This document shows positions 8,128 through 20,508 of a DNA stretch of 53,681 nt, piece by piece. Every line of letters starts with the position of its first letter. Positions within the stretch are counted from its first letter, which is position 1. The DNA comes from Bacteroidaceae bacterium (lineage in GTDB: Bacteria > Bacteroidota > Bacteroidia > Bacteroidales > Bacteroidaceae): NCBI GenBank assembly GCA_017547205.1, contig JAFYQH010000004.1, positions 1 through 53,681 of the forward strand, in the 5' to 3' direction. The notes beneath the pieces are model-generated. The model made no database searches. It worked only from the letters and a program-made list of their open reading frames with translations, and was not told where the DNA came from. A program made the position numbers and the translations under genes.

Positions 8128-11100
8128 TTATTTTACAATGATCTTCTTGCCGTTCCTTATATACACGCCATTCTCCAGCGGTTCAAGGACTCTGATACCA
8201 TTCAGGTTATAGGTTGCGCCATCGGCAGGCTCCTCGGCACCCAACTGGTCTATTCCGGTTGTTCCCGGCCTGAATATCAACGCGAAGCGGCCTGAATCCT
8301 CGCCGGCCTTCGCCCTGAATGAATATTCATTGCCCGAAGCATTCAGGTCTACCGTCTCCCGTGTCTTCCTGTCCAGCAGGAAGAGTTCATACTCACCGGA
8401 TAGGCCATTGACGGTGATTTTATATGTGCCGTCGGCACTTATTCTAGTGCATAGCTCGACAAGGCCATCTCCCAGAGGACGCTCATTGATAGCATAGTCT
8501 GTTCCGGCGGAGGTTGAGTATATCTGCGGTACGCTCTCGTCGGTACTCATGAACTTGCCGGCATCCCTATCCATCTCATACTGCATGGATGCATTCTCGT
8601 TGAGGACGATACGTGTCCTGTCGCTGCTTGTACCGTCGGTAATGGTCACATTGGCTACGGTTCTCCTTGCGGGCTGCACGGCTGCCTTGCTCTTGGCTGC
8701 AGACTCAAGCTCGCGGGCAGTCAAATTGCCCTGCCTTCCATCCTTGCCGAAAACGATGTTCCTGTTGCCTACAGCACACTGGACGAAGAAAGCCTCGCCT
8801 GGGCATAGGATATACGAGTCGTCAACCGGGCTGTAAGCAGTGTAAGTCTTGTCATCGACATCCCACACCGTTATGGGAGCTGTGAAGTCCATGAACCTTG
8901 TATCGTAGTAACAGGGATAAGGATTACCTATCAGGTTCCAGCTACGGTTATGCGCGAACTCACTCTGGTACTCGTTGAGTGCCACCACGGCGTCACCGTT
9001 TATGAATATATTGTTCTTGTTTGCATTGTTCATGGCACTGACGCGGAAACCGCTGTAGCCCTGGTTGCGGTCATTGACAAAGCGGCTATTCTGTATTATA
9101 TAACCCTCACCGGCCCTTAGGACATCATCACTGCCCATTTTAACCCATGTTGCATCGTTCTCGCCGGCAGCACGTTTCTCACCGTCGTACCTGCGTATGA
9201 CATAGTTTGTATAGCCTTCGCAGAGAGTTTCGATGTCAGAAACCTTCACGTCGAACGGGAAAGAGATGAACGACCATCTGTTGTCAGGAGTCCATATTGT
9301 AACCGAAACCTCGTCAGAGCGGAGAACCGAATTATTGACGAGCGTACAATAGTTTCTCTCATCGTCATTGTAATAGTATCGGTAGTAAGGGTCCCATTCC
9401 ATGCTGAACGATGACATTGACAATGTGCCGCTGCCGTTGACCGACAGTACACCATACTCCGAACTTCTGCCGTTCTCCTTACGCAACAGAGCCACGCAGG
9501 GCTTATAATCGGCCGGAATATCACCGGACAATGCGAGATTGAACTCACGGCTAACGGTTATGTAGGGAGACAGATAATCAATGGGAAGTATTGCAGGGAA
9601 GGCATCCCAAGCCTGTGTCTGCTTGTAATTGCTCAACACCATCTCGGGAACATAAAGTTCACGGCCTGTCATATCTTCATTATAGGAGAATATATATGCA
9701 TTGTCCTCGTCGACATATGGGGGGACAAACGAAAGACAGGTAACTTTTTTAAGGTTTTCACACTTTTCGAATGCCTTGTAGCCCAGACTGCGCAATGTGC
9801 TCGGCAGGGTAACATCGGCAAGGGCATGGCACTCACCAAAGGCCGAAGAACCTATTTCGCACAATCCGTCACGGAATTCGATGCTTGAGAGGTTCCTGTT
9901 CCTTGCAAAAGCATACGCAGCAATCGTGTGTAATGTCGATGGGAATGCAACTCTATGCAGATTGCAGTCATAGAACGCGTCACCGGGAATATTGGTAACC
10001 CCCTCCGAAATAATGAGTTCTTTCAAAAAGTAGTTATAGGAGAACACATCTTCGGAAATGTTTTTCAGGGTAGAAGGCAGCACGACACCCGTAAGACCTG
10101 ACTCATAGAAAGCACGGTATCCCATAGTGCCCAGTCCCTCATTGAGCGTAACGTCCCTCAAATCTTTACAATAAGAGAAGGCATACTGCCCGATTGTTGT
10201 CAGGGTAGACGGGAGAGTAATAGATTTCAGGCTCTTGCATTCATAGAAGGCATACTCCCCTATGATTTCAAGATTTTTTGGAAGCCCCACATACTCCAAC
10301 TGCTGGTTCTTGTAGAAAAACTCATCGGCAAGAGTTGTCATGTCAACGTCGCTCATGTCAATCTCGCGCAACCCTGTCAGGCGGTTCTGGATATTGTATA
10401 TATCGTCTTCGTTTATTACGCCCGATATTTTAAGGCTCTGGACATCGGAGAGATTCTCGACCTTTTCCAGAATGGCATTGCCCAGCATGCCTGGAGCACC
10501 TACACTAACGCTCAAATAGCTGTAGTTGAGTCGCCCGCATGAGGTCTCAAGCCTATATGCAAAGTCCTTGGCCTCGTTATCGGCGAGGTTGCAGGCTGTC
10601 ATTCTTTCCTGCGCTTCGGCAAGCAGGTTCAAGGATTCGGCAAGTGCACGTTCGGGCAGGTCGCCACCCTTGTCAATACGTTCCTGCAATGTGGCTACGG
10701 CAGCAGCCAGGAGCGAGTAGTTATGGGCCGACCTCTTTGCGGCCACATAGCTGTCCGAGAGTTCGGCGACAATGAGAGCCATACTGTCGTAATCACCAGC
10801 TGCATCCAGGCGGTCTATAAGCTCGGCAAGCCTTGCCCTGCACCCCTGTTCCATAGGCATGTTCACCAGTTCTTTCATATCAGAAACCATGCCGGCAATG
10901 CCGTCAGTCCCGATGAACTCAACGCTCATGTCGTCGAAGCACACCCATCTGCTCTGTTCAGTGTTTCCCGGCATCACCAGGCCCACATTGAACGAAGCTT
11001 TGTCGATGTAGACATAGAAAGTATTTTCATAAAGATTGTTGCCGAAAGCAGCAACCGCACTCTCCTCCGAGTTCGGTATATAGGAATAATCCCCGGTCCT

Positions 11101-11553
11101 TTCGCAATCGTACCTGTCACGGTCGGCGTTATAATATATCTCATTGCTCTTTATAGCATCGTCGTGTATGTTCATGACAGGATGCCTGACCGTGTCCTCC
11201 GAGACAAACATATACGATGCGGTAGGCAACTCCTTGTAGTTGCTCCCCTGCGCGTATATATTGTAGGCCTCAAACGCATGCGCGCTTATCCTGTACAGGC
11301 CCTTTGCGGCATCGTTTACAGTCTGGTATAGATAGGCATGATACGAGCCTTCATAATACGCGAACCCGTAACCGGCCCTGAAGCGGTTATAATGCCAGCC
11401 GCTCATGGAATTCCCGTCAAAACCGGTATTCTGCAACTGGACAACATGGTTGTCCTGCCCTGTAGCGGCGACTGCCTTCGCACCCTCCGAAGGCAACAAT
11501 GCAATGCCCGATGCGATCATTGCAATAATGAATTTTGAAAATCTGTAATTCAT
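8128..11553 (-). CDS. BspA-like leucine-rich repeat surface protein (1141 aa)
   Basis: First gene of a three-gene minus-strand operon. An N-terminal signal peptide (~1-29, MNYRFSKFIIAMIAS...) is followed by a beta-rich N-terminal domain. Eight LRR_5/BspA repeats of the pattern LxxVxLPSTLxxIGxYAFxxC lie at ~415-605. Further beta domains follow, and the tail reads YNLNGIRV...GVYIRNGKKIIVK, the form typical of T9SS-dependent C-terminal sorting tails in Prevotella-like species. BspA-family repeats are known in adhesins that bind host matrix proteins or other bacteria; binding here is an inference. The shared operon and T9SS-like tail with the 2351-residue protein suggest the two act together on the cell surface. 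Confidence 0.85.
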   Translation of the reverse strand: MNYRFSKFIIAMIASGIALLPSEGAKAVAATGQDNHVVQLQNTGFDGNSMSGWHYNRFRAGYGFAYYEGSYHAYLYQTVNDAAKGLYRISAHAFEAYNIYAQGSNYKELPTASYMFVSEDTVRHPVMNIHDDAIKSNEIYYNADRDRYDCERTGDYSYIPNSEESAVAAFGNNLYENTFYVYIDKASFNVGLVMPGNTEQSRWVCFDDMSVEFIGTDGIAGMVSDMKELVNMPMEQGCRARLAELIDRLDAAGDYDSMALIVAELSDSYVAAKRSAHNYSLLAAAVATLQERIDKGGDLPERALAESLNLLAEAQERMTACNLADNEAKDFAYRLETSCGRLNYSYLSVSVGAPGMLGNAILEKVENLSDVQSLKISGVINEDDIYNIQNRLTGLREIDMSDVDMTTLADEFFYKNQQLEYVGLPKNLEIIGEYAFYECKSLKSITLPSTLTTIGQYAFSYCKDLRDVTLNEGLGTMGYRAFYESGLTGVVLPSTLKNISEDVFSYNYFLKELIISEGVTNIPGDAFYDCNLHRVAFPSTLHTIAAYAFARNRNLSSIEFRDGLCEIGSSAFGECHALADVTLPSTLRSLGYKAFEKCENLKKVTCLSFVPPYVDEDNAYIFSYNEDMTGRELYVPEMVLSNYKQTQAWDAFPAILPIDYLSPYITVSREFNLALSGDIPADYKPCVALLRKENGRSSEYGVLSVNGSGTLSMSSFSMEWDPYYRYYYNDDERNYCTLVNNSVLRSDEVSVTIWTPDNRWSFISFPFDVKVSDIETLCEGYTNYVIRRYDGEKRAAGENDATWVKMGSDDVLRAGEGYIIQNSRFVNDRNQGYSGFRVSAMNNANKNNIFINGDAVVALNEYQSEFAHNRSWNLIGNPYPCYYDTRFMDFTAPITVWDVDDKTYTAYSPVDDSYILCPGEAFFVQCAVGNRNIVFGKDGRQGNLTARELESAAKSKAAVQPARRTVANVTITDGTSSDRTRIVLNENASMQYEMDRDAGKFMSTDESVPQIYSTSAGTDYAINERPLGDGLVELCTRISADGTYKITVNGLSGEYELFLLDRKTRETVDLNASGNEYSFRAKAGEDSGRFALIFRPGTTGIDQLGAEEPADGATYNLNGIRVLEPLENGVYIRNGKKIIVK

Positions 11554-11653
11554 GGTCCTTGACTTTATTGTTTAAATATTCATATCATTTACGCAAATGC
11601 CAGAAGAGTGCCGTCATGTTCATAAATATTAACACCGGCCCATGGCATAGCGA

Positions 11654-11684
11654 CAAAGGTAAACAGTTTTTAACAACTTGCAAA
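11654..11684 (-). promoter_or_regulatory. Promoter of the three-gene surface operon
   Basis: On the minus strand TTTG (11681-11684), a 19 bp spacer and TACCTTTG (11654-11661) match the Bacteroidetes primary sigma consensus TTTG-N19/20-TAnnTTTG exactly. Transcription would begin near 11649, giving a leader of about 96 nt before the start codon at 11553. Confidence 0.8.
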
Positions 11685-11892
11685 CAGTAGACAATAATAT
11701 TTGATATAAAATCTGTTAAGCCTCTAAAAAGCAATCGGACAGACTATACACAAACCATGTAGAAAGATTTTCAACAAACACACCAAAATAATGTATTTTT
11801 ACATCACCACAATCACAAAAAAAATGCGATAGAGAGACAATGAATGTGGACTCAGTAGCAATTCTATGGTAGAGATCGTTTAAATCTTAATA
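11685..11892. other. AT-rich gene-free spacer upstream of the operon promoter
   Basis: No gene is seen. The only local structure is the small palindrome ATGTA-TTTT-TACAT at 11791-11804, about 150 bp upstream of the predicted start site of the surface operon, where a regulator could bind. There is no other support for a function. Confidence 0.3.
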
Positions 11893-12060
11893 TAACGTGA
11901 GTTCGATATAAGAATTTATACTAAAATTTAGCGTATTTTGTCATCTCGAACGTACGTGAGAGATCTCTTATTATACGATTTTTTTGAGATCCCTCGTCGC
12001 TACGCTCTGTCGGGATGAACAGGTTCGCTATTTGATTTAGCTTATATCGAACTCACGTTA
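11893..12060. repeat. 168 bp imperfect palindrome with perfect 20 bp ends (MITE-like)
   Basis: The ends TAACGTGAGTTCGATATAAG (11893-11912) and its exact reverse complement (12041-12060) frame the element. Inside, the complementarity continues imperfectly: CTAAA...TAGCG near 11921 pairs with the segment near 12023-12040, and GTCATCTCGAAC...GAGATCTC pairs with GAGATCCCTCGTC...GGGATGAAC. The inner arms resemble the repeat at 135-308. There is no transposase or ORF, and I cannot see a clear target-site duplication. A non-autonomous mobile element or a structured intergenic repeat both fit. Confidence 0.7.
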
Positions 12061-12270
12061 ATATAGGGTAGCTTTTCCATTCCCACCTAGTCATGTCATG
12101 CCGGGCCCATAAGAGACATCCCTTTTACTCTGTAAATCCTGTATAGGCTTAAATCCCCTTAAAAAGAGCAATGGAAGTACCAACAATAAAGTGATACTCC
12201 CATTCACACTTGACTTAAAACCACTTACTGCCACATAATTATGCCGGCACATTCGGGTCACAAGCAAAGG
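12061..12270. other. Gene-free spacer downstream of the acetyltransferase gene
   Basis: No gene is recognised. A half-site resembling the local repeat arms (TCATGTCATGCCGGGCCC... GAGACATCCC) begins at about 12091 without an obvious partner arm. No clear terminator for the GNAT gene ending at 12271 is visible. Confidence 0.3.
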
Positions 12271-12753
12271 CTATTCTGCAAGCCTAGCCAAGGCATCCCC
12301 AGCTAGACGGTACGTCGTCCATTCGTCAAGCGGAACAGCCCCCATTGAACGGTAGAAATCTATACTGGGCTTGTTCCAGTCAAGACACACCCACTCCATG
12401 CGGCCGCAGTTTCGTTCGCGGGCAATCCGCACGAGTTCCAGAAACAGAGCCTTACCATACCCCCTTCCCCTGTATTCGGGCAGCACAAACAGGTCTTCGA
12501 GATAAAGACCGCTCCTGCCCACAAAAGTAGAGAAGTTATGAAAGAAGAGCGCGAAGCCCACCTCACGGTCGTTTTCCATGGCAAAAATAACCTCGGCACG
12601 TCGCTTGTCGAACAGTTGTTCCTCTATCATCTCCACTGTTGCCTCTACTTCATCCTCCATTTTCTCATACCTTGCTATGCCCTTTATGAAATCGAGCACC
12701 AGCTCTGCATCCTCGCGCACAGCCTTGCGTATGAAGACATTTCCTTTTTCCAT
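12271..12753 (-). CDS. GNAT N-acetyltransferase, diamine (SSAT-like) type
   Basis: A 160-residue single-domain GNAT enzyme that transfers acetyl from acetyl-CoA to an amine. The coenzyme A-binding loop is the motif ARGRGYG-like stretch PEYRGRGYGKALF at ~92-104, preceded by YLEDLFV. The block FFHNFSTF...GLYLEDLFV is characteristic of the spermidine/spermine and thialysine acetyltransferase branch, and the C-terminal NKPSIDFYRSMGA is the usual last GNAT motif. Substrate (polyamine or thialysine) is inferred from the subfamily only. The gene stands alone downstream of the GH2 gene's terminator and has no functional link to its neighbours. Confidence 0.85.
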   Translation of the reverse strand: MEKGNVFIRKAVREDAELVLDFIKGIARYEKMEDEVEATVEMIEEQLFDKRRAEVIFAMENDREVGFALFFHNFSTFVGRSGLYLEDLFVLPEYRGRGYGKALFLELVRIARERNCGRMEWVCLDWNKPSIDFYRSMGAVPLDEWTTYRLAGDALARLAE

Positions 12754-12763
12754 AATATATTAT

Positions 12764-12807
12764 TAAAAAGCAAGTTCCATAAGCCTACAACTGCCTATGG
12801 AACTTGC
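12764..12807 (-). terminator. Rho-independent terminator of the GH2 gene
   Basis: A 12 bp perfect inverted repeat (GCAAGTTCCATA at 12770-12781, partner at 12796-12807, 14 nt loop) follows the GH2 stop codon. On the minus strand the hairpin is followed by TTTTTAATA. Confidence 0.75.
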
Positions 12808-12830
12808 CTGCAATTACAAGAATACTTCCA

Positions 12831-17111
<4,281 letters not shown>

Positions 17112-17144
17112 TTAAGTTAATTCTTTATTTTTAATATACTTCTG

Positions 17145-17152
17145 CAAATATA
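17145..17152 (-). promoter_or_regulatory. -7 promoter element of the GH2 gene, no -33 box
   Basis: TATATTTG on the minus strand is a perfect TAnnTTTG element. No TTTG occurs at the expected distance upstream. The start site would be near 17140, giving a leader of about 38 nt. The missing -33 box and the palindromes just upstream suggest an activator-dependent promoter. Confidence 0.6.
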
Positions 17153-17173
17153 GCAACAAACGAGCGAGAAACA

Positions 17174-17230
17174 TGAAGTTTACTTCAATGTTTTTTAAAG
17201 CGAGTGCAGAATATATTCGAGGTTTACCTC
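17174..17230. promoter_or_regulatory. Two related palindromes, candidate operators for the GH2 gene
   Basis: TGAAGTTTACTTCA (17174-17187) is a perfect palindrome and GAGGTTTACCTC (17219-17230) is a second with the same layout, GARGT-TT-ACYTC. Their centres are 44 bp apart, about four helical turns. Relative to the predicted start near 17140 they centre at about -41 and -85, on the same face of the helix. Position -41 is typical of a class II activator site replacing the -33 contact. The regulator is unknown; a CRP-like or other dimeric activator would fit. Confidence 0.55.
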
Positions 17231-17297
17231 AAATATAGAAATTTATTCCTTTTAGGATTATTCATACAAAATATCTTGAAGTAAGAGGCCTATGATT

Positions 17298-17591
17298 CTA
17301 TCCTCTCTTTTTAGGATTCTTCGGGAACCAACCTTTCTCTACCCTCTTCTTCTGTTGGAAGACCTCCCCTATACTCCAGAATGAAGAGAATGCCACTACA
17401 CCCAAAATTATCGACAGTACAATGCTTGCAACCAGCAACGATGCCACTGATGCAGCAATAGCAAGCAAAAGAAATAGCCACCAGCTCTTCACCCCAAGAT
17501 AATACTCGGCCTTAATGACAAGCGGATGAAAAAGACCTATAACCAGAAAGGTTACAAAACCAATAAGAATTCCAAAGTAATTCATTTCCAT
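17298..17591 (-). CDS. DUF4491 family small membrane protein
   Basis: A 97-residue protein with about three hydrophobic segments (~4-24, ~36-55, ~55-75) and a basic C-terminus (KKRVEKGWFPKNPKKRG). The sequence, including HPLVIKAEYY and FWSIGEVFQQKKRVEKGWFP, matches the DUF4491 family as I know it from Bacteroidales; its function is unknown. It has its own perfect promoter facing away from the fucosidase gene. An ATG two codons downstream (17585) is an alternative start. The gene is monocistronic and lies upstream of the GH2 regulatory region. Confidence 0.75.
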   Translation of the reverse strand: MEMNYFGILIGFVTFLVIGLFHPLVIKAEYYLGVKSWWLFLLLAIAASVASLLVASIVLSIILGVVAFSSFWSIGEVFQQKKRVEKGWFPKNPKKRG

Positions 17592-17612
17592 AAACTTCCA
17601 TTATATGACATA

Positions 17613-17643
17613 CAAAATTAATATCACACTATCTAAACGCAAA
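17613..17643 (-). promoter_or_regulatory. Promoter of the DUF4491 gene
   Basis: Minus-strand TTTG (17640-17643), 19 bp spacer and TAATTTTG (17613-17620) match the consensus fully. Start site near 17608, leader about 17 nt. The -33 box lies only 5 bp from the -33 box of the divergent fucosidase promoter. Confidence 0.8.
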
Positions 17644-17648
17644 AAATA

Positions 17649-17680
17649 TTTGTTGTTTTCGTTCACTTCCTTTATTTTTG
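17649..17680 (+). promoter_or_regulatory. Promoter of the alpha-L-fucosidase gene
   Basis: TTTG (17649-17652), 20 bp spacer, TATTTTTG (17673-17680): a full consensus match. The predicted start near 17685 lies downstream of the ATG at 17605 but upstream of the ATG at 17710, which decides the start codon in favour of 17710. Confidence 0.8.
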
Positions 17681-17709
17681 TATCAATGATTATAAAAAAT
17701 TGTACCTAT

Positions 17710-19035
17710 ATGAAATTTACAGCAAACACCTTAAAAACACTGCTATTGGCATCGTTGATATTTGTTTCAATAGCTACATCAGCACAAGAGGGTAAATACA
17801 TACCGACACCAGAGAACATGCAGTCGCGACGGGAATTCGCCGACAGCAAATTCGGCATATTTATCCATTGGGGAATATACAGCATGTTCGCACAGGGCGA
17901 ATGGTACTTGCAGAACTTCCCTATTGACAAAGCCGAATATGCAAAAGCCGCAGATGCCTTTTACCCCCACCGTTTCGATGCAAAGGCATGGGTAGCAGCA
18001 ATAAAGGATGCCGGGGCGAAGTATATCTGCTTCACCAGCCGCCACCACGACAGTTTCTCGATGTGGGACACAGAACAGAGCGACTACAACATCGTAGATG
18101 CCACCCCGTTTGGCCGCGATGTCATAAAGGAACTTGCCGAGGAGTGCCACAAGCAGGGCATCAGACTGCACTTCTACTATTCGCACATAGACTGGGCGCG
18201 TGACGAATACCCCATCGGTCGCACAGGACGCAATGTCATAGGCCGCGATTATGAAAAAGCCGACTGGCCGGCATATTATGACTTCATGAACAAGCAGCTT
18301 ACCGAGTTGCTCACAAAATACGGCGAGATTGGAGCTATTTGGTTCGACGGCAAATGGGACCGTGACCAGGACAGTATACCATTCGACTGGCAGCTAGACG
18401 AGCAGTATGCTCTCATACACCGCTTGCAACCGGCATGCCTCATTGGCAACAACCACCACGAGACACCCAACCCGGGAGAGGACATACAGATATTCGAGCG
18501 CGACCTGCCGGGAGAAAACAAGGCGGGACTGAGCGGACAGGAGGTAAGCCGGTTGCCGCTTGAGACCTGCCAGACAATGAACGGCATGTGGGGCTACAAG
18601 CTAGTCGACCAGAACTACAAGAGCACCGAGACACTCATAAGACTGCTCGTAGGCACATCGGGCAAAGGTGCAAACCTTCTGCTAAACGTAGGCCCTCAGC
18701 CCAACGGAGAGATTCCCGCGACTGCACTTGCACGAATGAAGGAGATGGGCGAATGGTTACGCGCCAATGGCGAGACCATATATGGTACTACAGCCGGCGA
18801 CATTCCTGCACAGGAATGGGGTGTGACGACACGCAAAGGCGACCGTCTTTTCGTCCACATATTCGACCTAAAGGAGAAGGAGTTACTGTTGCCGCTCGAC
18901 TGCAAGGTAAAGAAAGCATTTACATTTGCCGACAAGAAGCCTCTCAAGTTCAAGAAGACAAAAGAAGGCGTAAAGCTCATGTTCGACGAAGCTCCGAGCG
19001 GCATTGATTATATAATAGAACTGATTACCAAGTAA
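17710..19035 (+). CDS. Alpha-L-fucosidase, GH29
   Basis: A 441-residue exported enzyme that removes terminal alpha-L-fucose from glycans. The ATG at 17710 gives a clean signal peptide (MKFTANTLKTLLLASLIF...TSAQ) and fits the promoter; the longer in-frame start at 17605 would place an unlikely extension before it. The GH29 catalytic barrel begins at once with FADSKFGIFIHWGIYS (~45-60), followed by FTSRHHDSFSMW, and the nucleophile is probably Asp213 in IWFDGKWD. GANLLLNVGPQPNG is the usual end of the barrel, and a short C-terminal beta domain follows. The size (about 440 residues without extra modules) is normal for GH29. There is no T9SS tail, so it is probably periplasmic. Together with GH2 it suggests use of fucosylated galactosides such as mucin or milk glycans. 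Confidence 0.92.
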   Translation: MKFTANTLKTLLLASLIFVSIATSAQEGKYIPTPENMQSRREFADSKFGIFIHWGIYSMFAQGEWYLQNFPIDKAEYAKAADAFYPHRFDAKAWVAAIKDAGAKYICFTSRHHDSFSMWDTEQSDYNIVDATPFGRDVIKELAEECHKQGIRLHFYYSHIDWARDEYPIGRTGRNVIGRDYEKADWPAYYDFMNKQLTELLTKYGEIGAIWFDGKWDRDQDSIPFDWQLDEQYALIHRLQPACLIGNNHHETPNPGEDIQIFERDLPGENKAGLSGQEVSRLPLETCQTMNGMWGYKLVDQNYKSTETLIRLLVGTSGKGANLLLNVGPQPNGEIPATALARMKEMGEWLRANGETIYGTTAGDIPAQEWGVTTRKGDRLFVHIFDLKEKELLLPLDCKVKKAFTFADKKPLKFKKTKEGVKLMFDEAPSGIDYIIELITK

Positions 19036-19078
19036 TCAACAACATAAAAAGCCACTAATTACCATTATAACAACTAGC

Positions 19079-19813
19079 ATGGCAATACTTGAGATTTGTG
19101 CAGGGAGCGTGGAGAGTGCCGTTGCTGCCCGTGACGGCGGTGCTGCTCGCATAGAATTGTGCGCCGCGCTTGAAATTGGCGGCGTGACACCATCGGCTGG
19201 AGTCATTGCCGAAGCACGCAAGATACCGGGAATTACACTGAACGTCATAATACGCCCACGTGGAGGAGATTTCCTTTACAATGAATACGAAGCGGCCTGT
19301 ATGGAACAGGATATACGTACATGCAAGACACTAGGTGCCGATGGTGTGGTCATTGGAGCACTCACAGCCGAGGGGGAGATTGACACCGAACTTTGCAGCA
19401 GGCTTATATCGGCAGCTGACGGCATGAGCGTTACATTCCATCGCGCATTCGACATGTGCCATGACCCACGCAAAGCACTCGAGGAACTCATTTCCCTCGG
19501 ATGCCATAGAGTGTTGACATCGGGACTGTCAGCTACTGCCGAAGCCGGTATTCCCCTACTGCGCGAGCTCGTACAACAGGCAGACGGTCGCATTATCATT
19601 ATGCCCGGATGCGGTGTAAACAGCGGTAATGCAGCACGGATTCTGCAAACCACCGGTGCAACGGAGATTCACGCATCGGCGCGCAAGAGCGTAGGCAGCG
19701 GAATGAAGTTCCGCCATAGCGGAGTAAGCATGGGCAACCCCGACTGCGACGAATATGCCCGCAAAGAGACCGACGTAAATGAAGTAAAGGCTATAGTAGA
19801 CAGTATATCATGA
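19079..19813 (+). CDS. cutC: CutC family protein
   Basis: A 244-residue cytoplasmic TIM-barrel protein of the CutC family. Typical blocks are [25 protein letters not shown] at the N-terminus, [25 protein letters not shown] and [17 protein letters not shown]. Length matches the family (about 240-250). The family was named for copper homeostasis in E. coli, but its biochemical activity is not settled, so only family membership is certain. The gene lies 43 nt after the fucosidase gene and overlaps xpt by 4 nt (ATGA), indicating translational coupling with xpt. Confidence 0.9.
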   Translation: MAILEICAGSVESAVAARDGGAARIELCAALEIGGVTPSAGVIAEARKIPGITLNVIIRPRGGDFLYNEYEAACMEQDIRTCKTLGADGVVIGALTAEGEIDTELCSRLISAADGMSVTFHRAFDMCHDPRKALEELISLGCHRVLTSGLSATAEAGIPLLRELVQQADGRIIIMPGCGVNSGNAARILQTTGATEIHASARKSVGSGMKFRHSGVSMGNPDCDEYARKETDVNEVKAIVDSIS

Positions 19814-20379
19814 AAGCACTGAAAGAACGCATACTAAAGGACGGGAAATGCCTCGAGGGAGGTATTTTGAAAGTGGACAGTTTTATAAACCACCAGATGG
19901 ACCCGGTACTGATGATGGAGATGGCCAAGGAACTTGCAGAACGTTTCAAAGAGGCCAAAATAGACAAGATTGTCACCATTGAAGCCAGCGGCATAGCCCC
20001 GGCTGTAATGGTAGCCTACCTAATGAGATGCCCTCTCGTCTTTGCAAAAAAGAAAGTGCCGAGTACAATGGAGGGCATTTTGAAAAGCGAAGTATTCTCG
20101 TTTACAAAAAGTAGATCATATACCATATGCATGAGCGACACTTATATGAGTAAAGGCGACAGGTGTCTTTTCATAGACGATTTCCTTGCCAATGGCAATG
20201 CAGCAACAGGCATCCTTGACATGGCGGCACAAGTGGGTGCCGAGATTGTGGGTATGGGGTTCCTGATTGAGAAAGCGTTCCAGCGCGGCGGTGAACTGCT
20301 GCGCGGAAAGGGCATTCATATAGAATCGCTTGCAATAATCGAAAGCCTCGACAACTGCGAGATTAAACTCAAGGAGTAG
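19810..20379 (+). CDS. xpt: Xanthine phosphoribosyltransferase
   Basis: A 189-residue purine salvage enzyme that converts xanthine plus PRPP to XMP in the cytoplasm. The PRPP-binding loop is [16 protein letters not shown] (~117-132) and the Xpt-type N-terminus [15 protein letters not shown] is present, as is [11 protein letters not shown]. Length equals that of Bacillus-type Xpt. The start codon overlaps the end of cutC, so the two are co-expressed. No purine riboswitch can precede it because no leader exists between the genes. The operon ends at the hairpin at 20416-20468. Confidence 0.93.
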   Translation: MKALKERILKDGKCLEGGILKVDSFINHQMDPVLMMEMAKELAERFKEAKIDKIVTIEASGIAPAVMVAYLMRCPLVFAKKKVPSTMEGILKSEVFSFTKSRSYTICMSDTYMSKGDRCLFIDDFLANGNAATGILDMAAQVGAEIVGMGFLIEKAFQRGGELLRGKGIHIESLAIIESLDNCEIKLKE

Positions 20380-20415
20380 TTTTGCAAGAGTGATTAAGTT
20401 GAATCAAACAGCTCG

Positions 20416-20468
20416 GCAAATAATCCGCCGTTTCCTTGCAGCAGACAAGGAAACGGCGGATTATTTGC
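20416..20468. terminator. Bidirectional terminator between xpt and the transglutaminase-like gene
   Basis: A 23 bp perfect inverted repeat (20416-20438 and 20446-20468) with a 7 nt loop has a GC core (CCGCCG) flanked by A/T runs on both sides. It can end transcription from both converging genes. Confidence 0.85.
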
Positions 20469-20508
20469 TGTTGCAGTTGGCGCCCTCGAGGTAATCAAGC
20501 AGTTTGCC

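Noticed and set aside
19810-19830. Possible purine riboswitch before xpt
   Set aside because: xpt overlaps cutC by 4 nt, so no leader exists to hold one.
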